DNA of 32,329 nt from Candidatus Fermentibacterota bacterium (GCA_030592645.1 JAUVIR010000039.1:1-32329); one strand, 5' to 3'; counted from the stretch's first letter, positions 17,101 through 25,724 are shown. Notes: generated by a model not told the origin, from the letters alone. A program made the numbers and translations.

Positions 17101-17225
17101 GGGGTCGTATCTTGAATTTTTGCATTCAATAATTTTTTAAAAAATCAAATTCCAAAATTAAAGATACGACCCCTGTAGACGACCCCTGTAGACAAATCAA
17201 ATGCCAAAATTCAAGATACGACCCC
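17101..17225. repeat. REP-like repeat cluster, type 2
   Basis: An arm GGGGTCGTATCTTGAATTTT (17101-17120) is followed by its inverted copy ending at 17173. A second inverted copy at 17194-17225 repeats 17142-17173 with two mismatches in 32 nt. Between them GACCCCTGTAGAC occurs twice in direct tandem (17168-17180 and 17181-17193). The core contains a self-complementary A/T run. The structure is that of REP elements in head-to-tail copies, next to the 5' side of aroK. Confidence 0.7.
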
Positions 17226-17255
17226 AATACTAGCCCAATAGATGCAATCTGCCGG

Positions 17256-17284
17256 TTGACGGGTTACGAATGGTGATGTATTGA
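17256..17284 (+). promoter_or_regulatory. Possible promoter for the HU-fusion/ftsK gene string
   Basis: TTGACG (17256-17261) and TATTGA (17279-17284) are 17 nt apart. The -35 box is good and the -10 box weak, leaving a leader of about 105 nt to ATG 17397. TATACT boxes at about 17312 and 17354 lack good -35 partners but could be used instead. Confidence 0.25.
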
Positions 17285-17396
17285 GTTCAACGTCTGTTAA
17301 GATGGAGAGATAAATATACTTTGAATTCTATGATCATTATTGCTAAAGGCGTTTATACTTTATTAAGAGCGGTATTGCCGGTAATCGGAGATAATT

Positions 17397-17927
17397 ATGA
17401 CAAAGGATGAACTCGCGGGAGTAGTAGCCCAGAAGACAGGCGTGAGCAGGAAAGTTGCAAGGTCGGTACTCGCAGCCCTGCTTGATACTATTGCCGAACA
17501 GCTGTGTTCCGGAGAGATAATCTATCTGCGTGGTTTCGGCTGTTTCGAAACCAAAGAGGGAAGAAGCAGAAGAGCCCGCGATCCCCAGGGAGATGGGATA
17601 ATTGAGATCCCTCCAAGGATCAGGCCTCTCTTTCGGCCATACAACGACCTTAAGGATGCAGTGCAGGAGAAACTCGGAAAAAGGGTTACTGTGGATTTCC
17701 TCTGCCTCAGTGCCAAAAATGCTCTGACGGTATCCATTGTGGGCAAATTCAATAACTGGAATCAGGCAACCAATCCGATGCAGCGCCTTCCGGACGGAAG
17801 CTGGGTGGGCGAGATACAGGCAGTATCGGGTCAGACATTGAAATATCAGTACTGGATAGATGGTACGCTTGAAAGTGATCCGGCGTTTCCATCTGACAGT
17901 AAGGGGAATACAGTGAGGCAGATATAA
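17397..17927 (+). CDS. HU/IHF-like DNA-binding protein fused to a CBM48/AMPK-beta-type domain
   Basis: Residues 1-93 are a complete HU-type protein: two helices (KDELAGVVAQKTGVSRKVAR), then LRGFGCFETKE and an arm with RARDPQGDGIIEIPP ending in PLFRPYNDLKDAV. Residues about 97-176 form a separate beta domain with VSIVGKFNNWN (Trp 121), LPDGSWVGEI, LKYQYWIDG and DPAFPSDSKGN, the pattern of CBM48 or AMPK-beta glycogen-binding domains. Against AMPK-beta the first sugar-stacking Trp is kept, but the second Trp and the Lys appear replaced (DGTLESD, KYQYW). The domain may therefore bind another ligand or a protein. ATG 17397 follows GGAG. The stop overlaps the ftsK start by one base, so production is coupled to FtsK. 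The fusion role is unknown. Confidence 0.9.
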   Translation: MTKDELAGVVAQKTGVSRKVARSVLAALLDTIAEQLCSGEIIYLRGFGCFETKEGRSRRARDPQGDGIIEIPPRIRPLFRPYNDLKDAVQEKLGKRVTVDFLCLSAKNALTVSIVGKFNNWNQATNPMQRLPDGSWVGEIQAVSGQTLKYQYWIDGTLESDPAFPSDSKGNTVRQI

Positions 17928-20164
17928 TGGCTTCGGGAACTAAACACCGCACATCCAGAAGAGCAAAAAGGAAGAAAAAATCCCGCAGGATGCGAAATGC
18001 AATTCTGGTCGCAGTGCTTTTCCTTGGTGCAGCGCTGATCGCGGTTCTTGCTATACCGGCACCTGGTATTGCCGGCGGAATACGCCGGTTCCTTTACGCC
18101 AAACTGGGATTTCTTTCAATTCTCATACCGCTCTTTCTCTTTCAGAGCGGAGCATGGCTTCTTGATTTCAAATTCAGAAAGACCGGTTTTCGGATACTGT
18201 CCGGTATCGCAGTCACCGGCTACTTCTTTGCCGCATTGCTTGATTTTGTGTTAAGCCGGAGGATAGACGGATTCCACAACATTCCCGGGGGCAGTATCGC
18301 AGGGACTCTGGGAGACATTCTCCTTCCCCTTACTGGGGTCGCTATTACATTTCTTATTCTTTTCACAGCGTTTGTAGCTTCGCTTGTAGCTTTTACCGGC
18401 TGGGATATCGGTAGTGATTTCCAGGCAATCGCTGACAGGCTTTCTAAACTCATAAGTGGAAGCGGCGGCAGGAAGAGAAAAGAGAAGCCCCGTGCAGCTG
18501 ATGCAGATGAAACACGAGAGCCCAATGCCTGGTCGCGGAACAAGGAGGCTGAGACTGTTACGCAGATACCCTTCGGGTCGGAGAATAGTGTTAAACCCGA
18601 TATAGAGGGTGAAGCGGTTGAACAAACATCGCACAGGAAATCGAAGAGTGTGAGAAGGAGGGTCAGCCCCGAAATACTGCCGGGCGGGCAGAGACCTCAT
18701 GGGATGGCAGATACTGACGACGCGGATGGATACATTCGCCCGTCCTTTTCCTGCCTGGATATGCCAGACGAGAAGGCCCGGGTAAGGATGACTGACGAGA
18801 CGCTGGATGATCTGTCCGACCTCCTCATGGAGAAGCTGCAGGATTTCGGTATTGATTGCAAGGTCTCAGGCAGCTACCCCGGACCGGTCATAACCAGGTT
18901 CGAAGTCGAACCGGGTCCGGGTATTAAAGTAAACAAATTCGTTTCCCTTTCGGATGATCTTGCACTTGCCCTGAAGGCTAGAAGAATCCGAATCCTCGCT
19001 CCTATCCCGGGCAAGGGCGCGGTCGGTATTGAAGTGCCTAACCCTACTCCCGAAACTGTGTATCTAAGGGAGGTGATGGATGCGATAACAAACGAGAAAC
19101 TTCCTATCGCACTTGGTAAAATGATAGAGGGGAAACCATACGTTACCGATATCACAAGTATGCCCCATCTGCTTATCGCAGGAGCTACCGGATCGGGGAA
19201 GAGCGTCTGTATGCACTCAATAATAGCGTCCCTTCTTCTTACCAGAACCCCATCCCAGGTAAGACTGGCAATGATCGATCCCAAAATGCTGGAATTATCT
19301 ATTTACGAGGGGATACCGCACCTTTGGGCTCCTGTTGTTATTGAAACTGATAAGGCCACCGGACTTCTTGAGGCTCTTGTATCTGAAATGGAGAATCGTT
19401 ACAAGAGACTTTCCAGAATCGGAGTACGTTCCATCGATGAGTTCAATTCCAGGCTGACTGCGGAGACCGAAGACGAGAGGCTTCCCTATATCGTAGTGTT
19501 CATTGATGAGCTCGCGGATCTTATGCTTACCGTTTCGAGGGAGATAGAACCGGCGATATCAAGGCTGGCTAACATGGCAAGGGCAGTTGGTATTCACATG
19601 GTTCTGGCTACCCAGCGCCCGTCCGTGGATGTAATAACCGGTGTGATCAAGGCGAATTTCCCTTCGCGGATAGCTTTTAACGTGCAATCAAAAACCGATT
19701 CACGCACTATCCTTGATATGAACGGCGCTGAAAAACTTCTCGGTAAAGGGGATATGCTCTACCTTCCGACCACCTCACCCGAACCGGTCAGAGTTCACGG
19801 TTCATTTATATCAACGGAAGAAACAAGAACTATAGTCGAGCACCTGCGTGATCAGCCGGAGGTACCGTTCGAATTTGAATTTCCTGATGATGACAGCTGG
19901 AACATCGGTGATCCATTTGTGGTAAAGATAGATGATCCGCTGTTCGGTAAGGCTAAACAGGTTGTGATTCATACACAGCAGGGGTCGGTGTCGATAATCC
20001 AGAGAAGATTGAGAGTGGGGTATTCAAGAGCCGCCAGCCTTATAGACATGCTTGAACAGGCGGGTATAGTCGGACCGTTTCAGGGCAGTAAAGCCAGGGC
20101 GGTTCTGGTAACTATGGAGGAACTTCAGAAAGAGAATGAGAAAGAGGATAGCGATGAGGAGTAA
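17927..20164 (+). CDS. ftsK: DNA translocase FtsK/SpoIIIE
   Basis: This 745-residue protein has an N-terminal basic stretch and about four membrane helices (residues 20-165), a short charged linker, an alpha/beta motor with Walker A GATGSGKS at about 419-426 and Walker B FIDELADL at about 525, and a C-terminal gamma winged helix (GSVSIIQRRLRVGYSRAASLIDMLEQAGI), which reads polar DNA sequences. FtsK pumps chromosome ends through the closing septum and activates dimer resolution. The linker is short compared with E. coli FtsK. It starts within TAATG after the HU-fusion gene and overlaps the next lipoprotein gene by 11 nt. Confidence 0.96.
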   Translation: MASGTKHRTSRRAKRKKKSRRMRNAILVAVLFLGAALIAVLAIPAPGIAGGIRRFLYAKLGFLSILIPLFLFQSGAWLLDFKFRKTGFRILSGIAVTGYFFAALLDFVLSRRIDGFHNIPGGSIAGTLGDILLPLTGVAITFLILFTAFVASLVAFTGWDIGSDFQAIADRLSKLISGSGGRKRKEKPRAADADETREPNAWSRNKEAETVTQIPFGSENSVKPDIEGEAVEQTSHRKSKSVRRRVSPEILPGGQRPHGMADTDDADGYIRPSFSCLDMPDEKARVRMTDETLDDLSDLLMEKLQDFGIDCKVSGSYPGPVITRFEVEPGPGIKVNKFVSLSDDLALALKARRIRILAPIPGKGAVGIEVPNPTPETVYLREVMDAITNEKLPIALGKMIEGKPYVTDITSMPHLLIAGATGSGKSVCMHSIIASLLLTRTPSQVRLAMIDPKMLELSIYEGIPHLWAPVVIETDKATGLLEALVSEMENRYKRLSRIGVRSIDEFNSRLTAETEDERLPYIVVFIDELADLMLTVSREIEPAISRLANMARAVGIHMVLATQRPSVDVITGVIKANFPSRIAFNVQSKTDSRTILDMNGAEKLLGKGDMLYLPTTSPEPVRVHGSFISTEETRTIVEHLRDQPEVPFEFEFPDDDSWNIGDPFVVKIDDPLFGKAKQVVIHTQQGSVSIIQRRLRVGYSRAASLIDMLEQAGIVGPFQGSKARAVLVTMEELQKENEKEDSDEE

Positions 20165-20804
20165 ACTACTGTATTGCGTGCTGCCGGTTGTTATATTCGC
20201 CCTCGCATGCGGTGGCGGCAGCAAGGGTTTTGACCATGCGGGCTACTCGGTCGGTGAGGATGATCTATCCGTTTTTACAAGAGCCTGCCAGCAGTATTTC
20301 AGGGGAAGCCTGTCGAATTCAAAGGAATCTTTTAATTCTCTGATATACCGTTTTCCCGATTCCTACCTTAACGGAGATGCTCAGCTTGCAGTAAGGAGAA
20401 TAGAGTACGAACTGACCGGTGTAAGTGAGATCCCTATTGAGAATGACAGCGGCATGACTCTGATCTTCCCTTCGGTTGCGATCGTCGGCATACCATCCGT
20501 AGTTTCTACGGTTTCACAGCTTGAAATACTTATTGCGAGTACCGGTACTCCTCCCCTGACGATTGAAGATGCGGGAGCACCGGATGTGACCCTGGTTCTT
20601 TACCCCGATGGTTTCCAGGAGCAGGCGTTCACTGTTTCAGATTCTCTATCATCCTGGCTGTCATCACATTCCTCAGTGCCTGTCCAGCCGGGCGGAGACA
20701 TAATATCAACTGTCGCGCCGGGGCATTCGGGAATTGTTATTGTGATCGGAACCGATGCTATGGTCGACGGATATTTTCTTCAGAGCAATTACGTCGACCC
20801 CTGA
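20154..20804 (+). CDS. Predicted lipoprotein with helical (TPR-like) N-terminal part, unknown function
   Basis: I start at ATG 20154 because AGAGG lies 7 nt upstream; another ATG at 20136 only adds MRKRIA. A signal peptide runs to the lipobox FALAC followed by GGGSKG. Residues after the Cys form a helix pair of TPR type (FTRACQQYFRGSLSNSKESF, LIYRFPDSYLNGDAQLAVRR). The second half is rich in beta strands (GMTLIFPSVAIVGIPSVVS, DVTLVLYPDG), with no family I recognise. It overlaps the ftsK end and comes before the LolA-like gene, so a role at the cell envelope or septum is likely but not shown. Confidence 0.8.
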   Translation: MRSKLLYCVLPVVIFALACGGGSKGFDHAGYSVGEDDLSVFTRACQQYFRGSLSNSKESFNSLIYRFPDSYLNGDAQLAVRRIEYELTGVSEIPIENDSGMTLIFPSVAIVGIPSVVSTVSQLEILIASTGTPPLTIEDAGAPDVTLVLYPDGFQEQAFTVSDSLSSWLSSHSSVPVQPGGDIISTVAPGHSGIVIVIGTDAMVDGYFLQSNYVDP

Positions 20805-20827
20805 CCGTCTCATTTTAAGGAAGAAAT

Positions 20828-21418
20828 ATGCTGTACCTGTATCTGCTGCTTTCCATAACCGCTTCGTCTTCTGTAAATCCTCTTCTGGAGAAGATGAGAG
20901 ACACGGTATTCATGACCGGTTCGTTCGATCAGACAGATTCCTGGGCACTCACACTGGAAGAGGAAATATCATCTGGGACGATGTACCTGAGTCATCCAGA
21001 CCTGTTTCTGCTTTCCTATTCCGAACCTGCCGGAGCAGCAATGGGTTACGATGGATCAGTCCTGTATACGATCGAAGCCGATCTGCAGCAGGTTATCATT
21101 TATCCATCCCGGGAGCCGGGCAGCTTTCTGCATATGCTGGAAAAGTGTGCCGATACAACGGTTACTGAGACTATCCAGTTAAGCGGAGACAGTCTGACAG
21201 TTATGCTTGAAGGTGATTTCGGAGAGGGAATAAGCCGTATGAAAGTTGGTTTTACTCTTTCGGACAGTCTGCCGTTCCTTTTTTCAACAACCGATTACAA
21301 CGGCAACAGAACTGAGTACACTATCCGGGACCTGACAACCGGTGATTCCTCCCCGGAAGGTATTTTCCAGCTTATCGTACCCGATGGGTATACCATCGTA
21401 AATCCTGAGGAGTTTTAG
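20828..21418 (+). CDS. lolA: LolA-like periplasmic lipoprotein carrier
   Basis: This 196-residue protein has a short hydrophobic signal-like start (LYLYLLLSITASSS), then LLEKMRDTVFMTGSFDQT, MYLSHPDLFLLSYSEPAG, GYDGSVLYTIEADLQQVII and LIVPDGYTIVNP. These follow the LolA pattern of G-x-F-x-Q, P-x-x-F-x-x-x-Y-x-x-P, D-G-x-x-L-Y and the D-x-Q-x-x linker. LolA ferries lipoproteins from the inner membrane to LolB or the outer membrane. Adjacency to ftsK is a known arrangement in other bacteria. Sequence divergence is high, so the symbol is by family resemblance. AAGG lies a few bases before the ATG. Confidence 0.78.
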   Translation: MLYLYLLLSITASSSVNPLLEKMRDTVFMTGSFDQTDSWALTLEEEISSGTMYLSHPDLFLLSYSEPAGAAMGYDGSVLYTIEADLQQVIIYPSREPGSFLHMLEKCADTTVTETIQLSGDSLTVMLEGDFGEGISRMKVGFTLSDSLPFLFSTTDYNGNRTEYTIRDLTTGDSSPEGIFQLIVPDGYTIVNPEEF

Positions 21419-21419
21419 T

Positions 21420-22676
21420 TTGCAGAAGGCTTATCTTCTGACTCTGGGTTGTCCCAAGAACGAAGCAGATTCGGATGCTTTTGCAGGTTGTCTCAAAAAA
21501 GCAGGATGGGGGATAACCGGGAGCATTGAGAACTCTGATCTGCTTCTTATCAACACGTGCGCTTTTATTAAACCCGCGGTAGATGAATCCCTTGAAGTGA
21601 TAGGGGAGGCTCTGGATTGGAAAAATGAAAGACCGGAGAGAGTACTTATCCTCGCCGGCTGCCTGCCCGGCAGGTATCCGCAAGATGACTCGGGCGGGCT
21701 GGAGGGCTTCGATCTTGTAATTGGACCCGGGGATACAGCCCGGCTTGAGGAATACCTTCTGCTCTCTTCGGCTTCGAGTCCTGAGCCCGCCGGAGGCAGG
21801 ATATCAAGGTATCTTAAAATATCTGAGGGATGTTCCAACAACTGCTCTTACTGTACCATTCCTCTTATACGAGGCGCTAGAAGAGATAGAACCCCGGAGA
21901 GTATTCTGATGGATGCGCATCACCTTGCACAGCAGGGAGCGGTTGAGATAGGAATTGTCGGCCAGGATACCGCAAGCTGGAAATGCGGAAAGGATTCTGT
22001 ATCCTGGTTGATCTCTCAGCTTGCCGGTACGTACCCTGATATCTGGTTCAGGCTCTACTACATTCATCCAGCTTATTATCCTGATGATTTCCTTGCGCTT
22101 CTCGCGGAACATGAGAACGTTATGCCTTATGTAGATATGCCAGTGCAGCATGTTTCAGACAGGATACTGAAAAGAATGGGCAGACCCTATACCGGGGATC
22201 ACCTGAGAAAGCTTTTCGATGAATTTGAGGGTTATGACGGGATGCTGTCTGTAAGAACAACATTGATAGCGGGATATCCGGGTGAGACCGAAGAGGATTT
22301 CGATGAACTAATCGAATTCCTTTCTCAATACCGGTGCATAAGAACGATTGCCGCATTTCCATACTGGCCGGAAGAAGGGACTAGAGAGTATTCCAGACAT
22401 TCCTCTGAAGATATTCCAGACGCAGGTGCCGTTCAGTCAAGACTGTCTAGAATTGGCGACTCGGCGGATGAACATAATATTATCTGGGCTGACAGGCTGG
22501 ACGGTGAGGTAATGGATGTACTGGCGGATACACCACTGCTGGGGCACTCACGCCTTGATGCGCCGGAAGTCGATGGTGCATGCTGTTTTGATAGAAGTGT
22601 TGTCCCAGGACGTATTATCAGATGCCGGATAGCCGGAGGAACAGGATCCGACCTTAACGCTGAAGTGCTGATATGA
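21420..22676 (+). CDS. rimO: Ribosomal protein S12 methylthiotransferase RimO
   Basis: This 418-residue protein has the MTTase N-terminal domain with three cluster-binding cysteines (TLGCPKNEADSD, INTCAF, LAGCLPG). The radical-SAM domain carries CSNNCSYC after KISEGC, then VGQDTASW, PVQHVSDRILKRMGR and YPGETEEDFDEL, and a C-terminal TRAM domain follows (about residues 355-418). It adds a methylthio group to Asp in S12. TLGCPKNEAD and PVQH are closer to RimO than to MiaB. Start TTG 21420 has GAGGAG 7 nt upstream and lies one base after the lolA-like stop. Confidence 0.95.
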   Translation: MQKAYLLTLGCPKNEADSDAFAGCLKKAGWGITGSIENSDLLLINTCAFIKPAVDESLEVIGEALDWKNERPERVLILAGCLPGRYPQDDSGGLEGFDLVIGPGDTARLEEYLLLSSASSPEPAGGRISRYLKISEGCSNNCSYCTIPLIRGARRDRTPESILMDAHHLAQQGAVEIGIVGQDTASWKCGKDSVSWLISQLAGTYPDIWFRLYYIHPAYYPDDFLALLAEHENVMPYVDMPVQHVSDRILKRMGRPYTGDHLRKLFDEFEGYDGMLSVRTTLIAGYPGETEEDFDELIEFLSQYRCIRTIAAFPYWPEEGTREYSRHSSEDIPDAGAVQSRLSRIGDSADEHNIIWADRLDGEVMDVLADTPLLGHSRLDAPEVDGACCFDRSVVPGRIIRCRIAGGTGSDLNAEVLI

Positions 22677-22804
22677 TGGGTGTGGCGTATCACCGCATCC
22701 GGTTTTATCTTTACTTCAATGTGTAGTTATCATTTTGTAGTGTTGTCTGAAGTTCGGGATGGGAATTTCAGATTAAGTTCAAGTGCTAATATGAAGGAAC
22801 AGAT

Positions 22805-23395
22805 ATGTATACTATTCTGATGGCCGCTTTGCTTGCTCTGGTACCGTCGAATATGGAACTTGCCGAAGACGCGATCCTGATGGCTCTCCAGGAGCTTCCG
22901 GATAATCTCTCTTCCAACGGAGCTGATAATATTCAGATAGAGATCCTGGGAGAGCATTCCGGGAACTGGTTCATAGAACAGACCATTTCCTCCGTCCTCC
23001 ACGAGAATGGAATAACGGTATTTCAGCGGGATGCAGATTCTGACACTCCCGGTATGCTGCTGAGCGTAAGACCTATGGAATTGGTTGTGGAATATGGAGA
23101 TGTGAGCAGACCATGGATAATCGGTTCCAAACGTGTTGAAAGAATTGCCACATGCGAACTCTCATTCACTCTGTATGACGGCGATAGAAGCGTACTCATG
23201 ACCCAAAGAGCAACCGGAGTTGAGGTAGACAAGATATCCTGGTCCGATGCTGAAGTTCTTAACGGATCGGAAGGGTGGGACTGGCTTTCAGGTGAATTAC
23301 CCGAGAACAGGGGTGGTGGAATACTTGAACCCATAATTGTATCCGGCGTTGTGGCAAGCCTTGTATACCTGTTCTACTCCAGCCGTGCTGAATAA
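22805..23395 (+). CDS. Membrane-anchored or exported protein of unknown function
   Basis: I do not recognise this 196-residue protein. It begins with a short hydrophobic stretch (YTILMAALLALVPS) that may be a signal peptide, and ends with a single membrane helix (IIVSGVVASLVYLFYSS). Between them is a mixed alpha/beta domain: AILMALQELP, IQIEILGEHSGNWFIEQTISSVLHENGITVFQRD, then strands LLSVRPMELVVEYG and ELSFTLYDGDRSVLM. That pattern is loosely like CsgG/FlgO-type N-terminal domains, but not enough to name it. It follows a 128-nt gap after rimO in which I see no clear promoter, and comes before two lipoprotein genes. Confidence 0.72.
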   Translation: MYTILMAALLALVPSNMELAEDAILMALQELPDNLSSNGADNIQIEILGEHSGNWFIEQTISSVLHENGITVFQRDADSDTPGMLLSVRPMELVVEYGDVSRPWIIGSKRVERIATCELSFTLYDGDRSVLMTQRATGVEVDKISWSDAEVLNGSEGWDWLSGELPENRGGGILEPIIVSGVVASLVYLFYSSRAE

Positions 23396-23404
23396 ACAGT
23401 TTTA

Positions 23405-24412
23405 GTGATACGGGCTGCAGTTGTGCTGAGTCTGTTTCTGCTGCTTCCTATTTCTGCCGGTTGCGGCGGGGGGGAAATCAGCAGCGATATCCTTGAAGAG
23501 GCAAGACTACTGAGTCGGTCAGGAAACTACGCCCAGGCGGTTATGCTCTTTGAAGAAGCGGTAGCTCACGGAGACAGCCAGCCCGAATTGCTGCTGGATT
23601 ATGCAGAGACAGCCGTTCTGGCCGCACAAACGGAAAGAAACACACTATACCGGCAGAAAGCAAAAGAAGCGGTAGCTTTGCTGTCGGATCATCCCGGTGA
23701 TATCAACCCGAGGGAAATAGGTGAACTCTGGAGAAGACTGGCCTGGGAAATGGCAAGAGATTCAGATTCCCTTCAGGCATTTCACTGTTTTGAAAACGCG
23801 CTGGATTACGAAATTCATGATGCTTTCGAGTCCGAATGGCTTTTCAGAGGAGTTTACGCGGGCAACCATCTTGAACTCCTCGCTGAGATCCCGGATACCC
23901 TTGCCGGTTCAGCCGCCGCTGACAGCATACTCACGATCACGGCTGAGATATTCCTTGTAGAACTGGACAGGATACCAAGACCCAGAACAGACCTGAGGGA
24001 GAACGTTCTCAGGGCAAAGGCTGCTCTACTGCCCTATACATCCCGTACGGAGCAGGAACTCGAGGTTCTTACGGAACTTGACAGGCTTGGCGGGATACAA
24101 CCGGATGCACGCCTTAGAAGAATACGTCTTCTCCTTTGCGTTGCAGAAGCAGATATAGCGGAGAACCGCTTGACCCTTGCCAGAGAAAAACTTCTTGAGG
24201 TATGGAACTCTAATTTTTCAGGTGAGAGGATAGAATCGGCTTACATATTCGGGCTTATGCAGGAGAGGAACGGGAATATAGATAGCGCTCTTCAGTGGTA
24301 TAGAAGAGCGTGCACTGTTTCTCCGGGCTCATCCTCTCAGTATGCTTTACTTGCAGCTGCAAGAAGAGATTCTTTAACTTACGATTACGAACGGATGGAG
24401 CAGGATAACTGA
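23405..24412 (+). CDS. Predicted TPR-repeat lipoprotein
   Basis: A signal peptide (AVVLSLFLLLPISAGC) ends in a lipobox, followed by GGGE. The rest of the 335-residue protein is helical and shows at least three TPR-type pairs, such as LEEARLLSRSGNYAQAVMLFEEAV, and near the end AYIFGLMQERNGNIDSALQWYRRACTV. I take GTG 23405 as the start since it gives the signal peptide; no strong ribosome-binding site precedes it, so translation may depend on the preceding gene. It sits directly before the bamD-like gene, with no gap, which suggests a partner role at the outer membrane or in the periplasm. Function is inferred only from repeats and location. Confidence 0.82.
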   Translation: MIRAAVVLSLFLLLPISAGCGGGEISSDILEEARLLSRSGNYAQAVMLFEEAVAHGDSQPELLLDYAETAVLAAQTERNTLYRQKAKEAVALLSDHPGDINPREIGELWRRLAWEMARDSDSLQAFHCFENALDYEIHDAFESEWLFRGVYAGNHLELLAEIPDTLAGSAAADSILTITAEIFLVELDRIPRPRTDLRENVLRAKAALLPYTSRTEQELEVLTELDRLGGIQPDARLRRIRLLLCVAEADIAENRLTLAREKLLEVWNSNFSGERIESAYIFGLMQERNGNIDSALQWYRRACTVSPGSSSQYALLAAARRDSLTYDYERMEQDN

Positions 24413-25153
24413 ATGAGAAGGAACATTGTGGTACTTGCAGCCGCCCTTTTGCTTGTTGCGGCTTGCGGCAGATCCTATAACACGACGGGAATGAATCTTG
24501 AGCAGGTTGAAGAACTGGCTGATGAAGCATTCCGTGAGTCCGATTTCAGAGGAGCATCAAGACTGTACACGGAACTGATGTTCATGTACCCGGGGTCTTC
24601 GCAGATAGATTATTACCTTTACCAGCTAGGCAGGTCCGAGGCTGGCAGCAGGTACTGGGCTGATGCCTTGTTCTACTTCGACAGGGTAGAAAGAGAATAC
24701 AGCAGAAGCCAGTGGTCGGACGACTGCGCCTATCAATCAGCAATAGTATGGTGGAACCAGCGTCAGGATTACAGGAAGGATCTGACACCTGTACTGAACT
24801 GCAGGGCTGAACTGGAGGATTTTTTCCTGCAGTACCCCGGATCATCACTGCTGGGGGATGCCGAAGCTCTCATGCTTGCTGTGAATGGTCACCTTGCCAG
24901 AAGAGCGCTTTTCATAGGTCAGTTCTATGCAAGACGGGACAAATATGACGCTTCTCTCCTCTACCTGCTGGAAGCCCTGAACGATTACGGCGAGACCGAT
25001 TACATGGCGGAGGTGCTCATCTCTCTTGGAGACCTCTATATTGAAAAGGATAACGAGTACACCGCCAGGGATTACTATCGCAGAGCGATGAACGAGTGTG
25101 AATTGAGCGAAGAGCAAGTAATCGAAGTGCAATCCAAACTGGATGAACTGTGA
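24413..25153 (+). CDS. bamD: BamD-like outer-membrane assembly lipoprotein
   Basis: This 246-residue protein has a lipoprotein signal (VVLAAALLLVAACGRS) and five TPR-like helix pairs, with EQVEELADEAFRESDFRGASRLYTELMFMYPGSS as the first and RDKYDASLLYLLEALNDYGETDYMAEVLISLGDLY near the end. The pattern of F-x-D-A-x-x-x-Y-x-x-L-x-x-x-Y-P and the length are those of BamD/ComL (YfiO), which binds BamA in the machine that inserts outer-membrane barrels. Proteins of the wider YbgF/TPR lipoprotein group look similar, so the assignment is probable rather than certain. It begins right after the stop of the preceding lipoprotein gene. Confidence 0.78.
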   Translation: MRRNIVVLAAALLLVAACGRSYNTTGMNLEQVEELADEAFRESDFRGASRLYTELMFMYPGSSQIDYYLYQLGRSEAGSRYWADALFYFDRVEREYSRSQWSDDCAYQSAIVWWNQRQDYRKDLTPVLNCRAELEDFFLQYPGSSLLGDAEALMLAVNGHLARRALFIGQFYARRDKYDASLLYLLEALNDYGETDYMAEVLISLGDLYIEKDNEYTARDYYRRAMNECELSEEQVIEVQSKLDEL

Positions 25154-25154
25154 A

Positions 25155-25724
25155 ATGACAGGGCTCCTGGGCGGGACATTCGACCCTCCCCATTTTGGTC
25201 ATCTTATTCTAGCCCTGGAGGCAAGCCGGCAGTTTGATCTTAAAGAGGTACTGCTTGTTCCAACAAGAATTCCTCCTCACAAACCGGGAAGACGGATAAC
25301 ACTCTTCAGGCATCGTTTACGCATGACAGAACTTGCCACGATCGATTCCCCTGAGCTGACAGCAGCGGATCTTGAACCTGTGGATGGCCCATCATGGACA
25401 GTCAATCTCATAGAGAAGCTCAGCGGGATGGGTATGGATATCTGTTTTATCATGGGCATGGACAGCCTTTTAGAACTTCATACCTGGAAAGATCCGCAGC
25501 GAATTTCGGAAATGGCTAAGATGGTAGCAGGTACAAGACCCGGATACAGAGCTGAATCCATCGACATCAAGTACAGGTCCATTGTGGATACATTTGAGAT
25601 ACCCGGCACCAGCATTTCATCATCTGATCTCAGAGACAGGTTTGCCCAATGCTTCAATACACGCTATCTTGTACCTGACACTGTCAGGAACTACATCAGG
25701 GAGAATGATTTATATGTCACATGA
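25155..25724 (+). CDS. nadD: Nicotinate-nucleotide adenylyltransferase NadD
   Basis: The protein starts TGLLGGTFDPPHFGHLILA with the nucleotidyltransferase motif GTFDPPH-x-GH, continues VPTRIPPHKPG and FIMGMDSLLELHTWKD, and ends with ISSSDLRDR, the second ATP-binding motif. NadD joins NaMN with ATP to make NaAD for NAD synthesis. I prefer ATG 25155, which puts the P-loop at the N-terminus as usual; ATG 25143 would add four residues and overlap the bamD-like gene. Neither has a clear ribosome-binding site. Length (189 residues) is typical. The rsfS gene often found next is replaced here by a PilT-type gene. Confidence 0.94.
   Translation: MTGLLGGTFDPPHFGHLILALEASRQFDLKEVLLVPTRIPPHKPGRRITLFRHRLRMTELATIDSPELTAADLEPVDGPSWTVNLIEKLSGMGMDICFIMGMDSLLELHTWKDPQRISEMAKMVAGTRPGYRAESIDIKYRSIVDTFEIPGTSISSSDLRDRFAQCFNTRYLVPDTVRNYIRENDLYVT

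Noticed and set aside
17030-17125. Longer N-terminus for shikimate kinase
   Set aside because: It runs into the REP-like element, and the family begins a few residues before the P-loop.
17101-17225. CRISPR-like array from the repeated units upstream of aroK
   Set aside because: There are only two direct copies plus an inverted one, with no regular spacers and no cas genes; the ends fit REP elements.
22677-22804. Promoter or small RNA in the 128-nt gap after rimO
   Set aside because: A TAATAT lies near the next start, but no -35 box has suitable spacing and no stable hairpin is evident.
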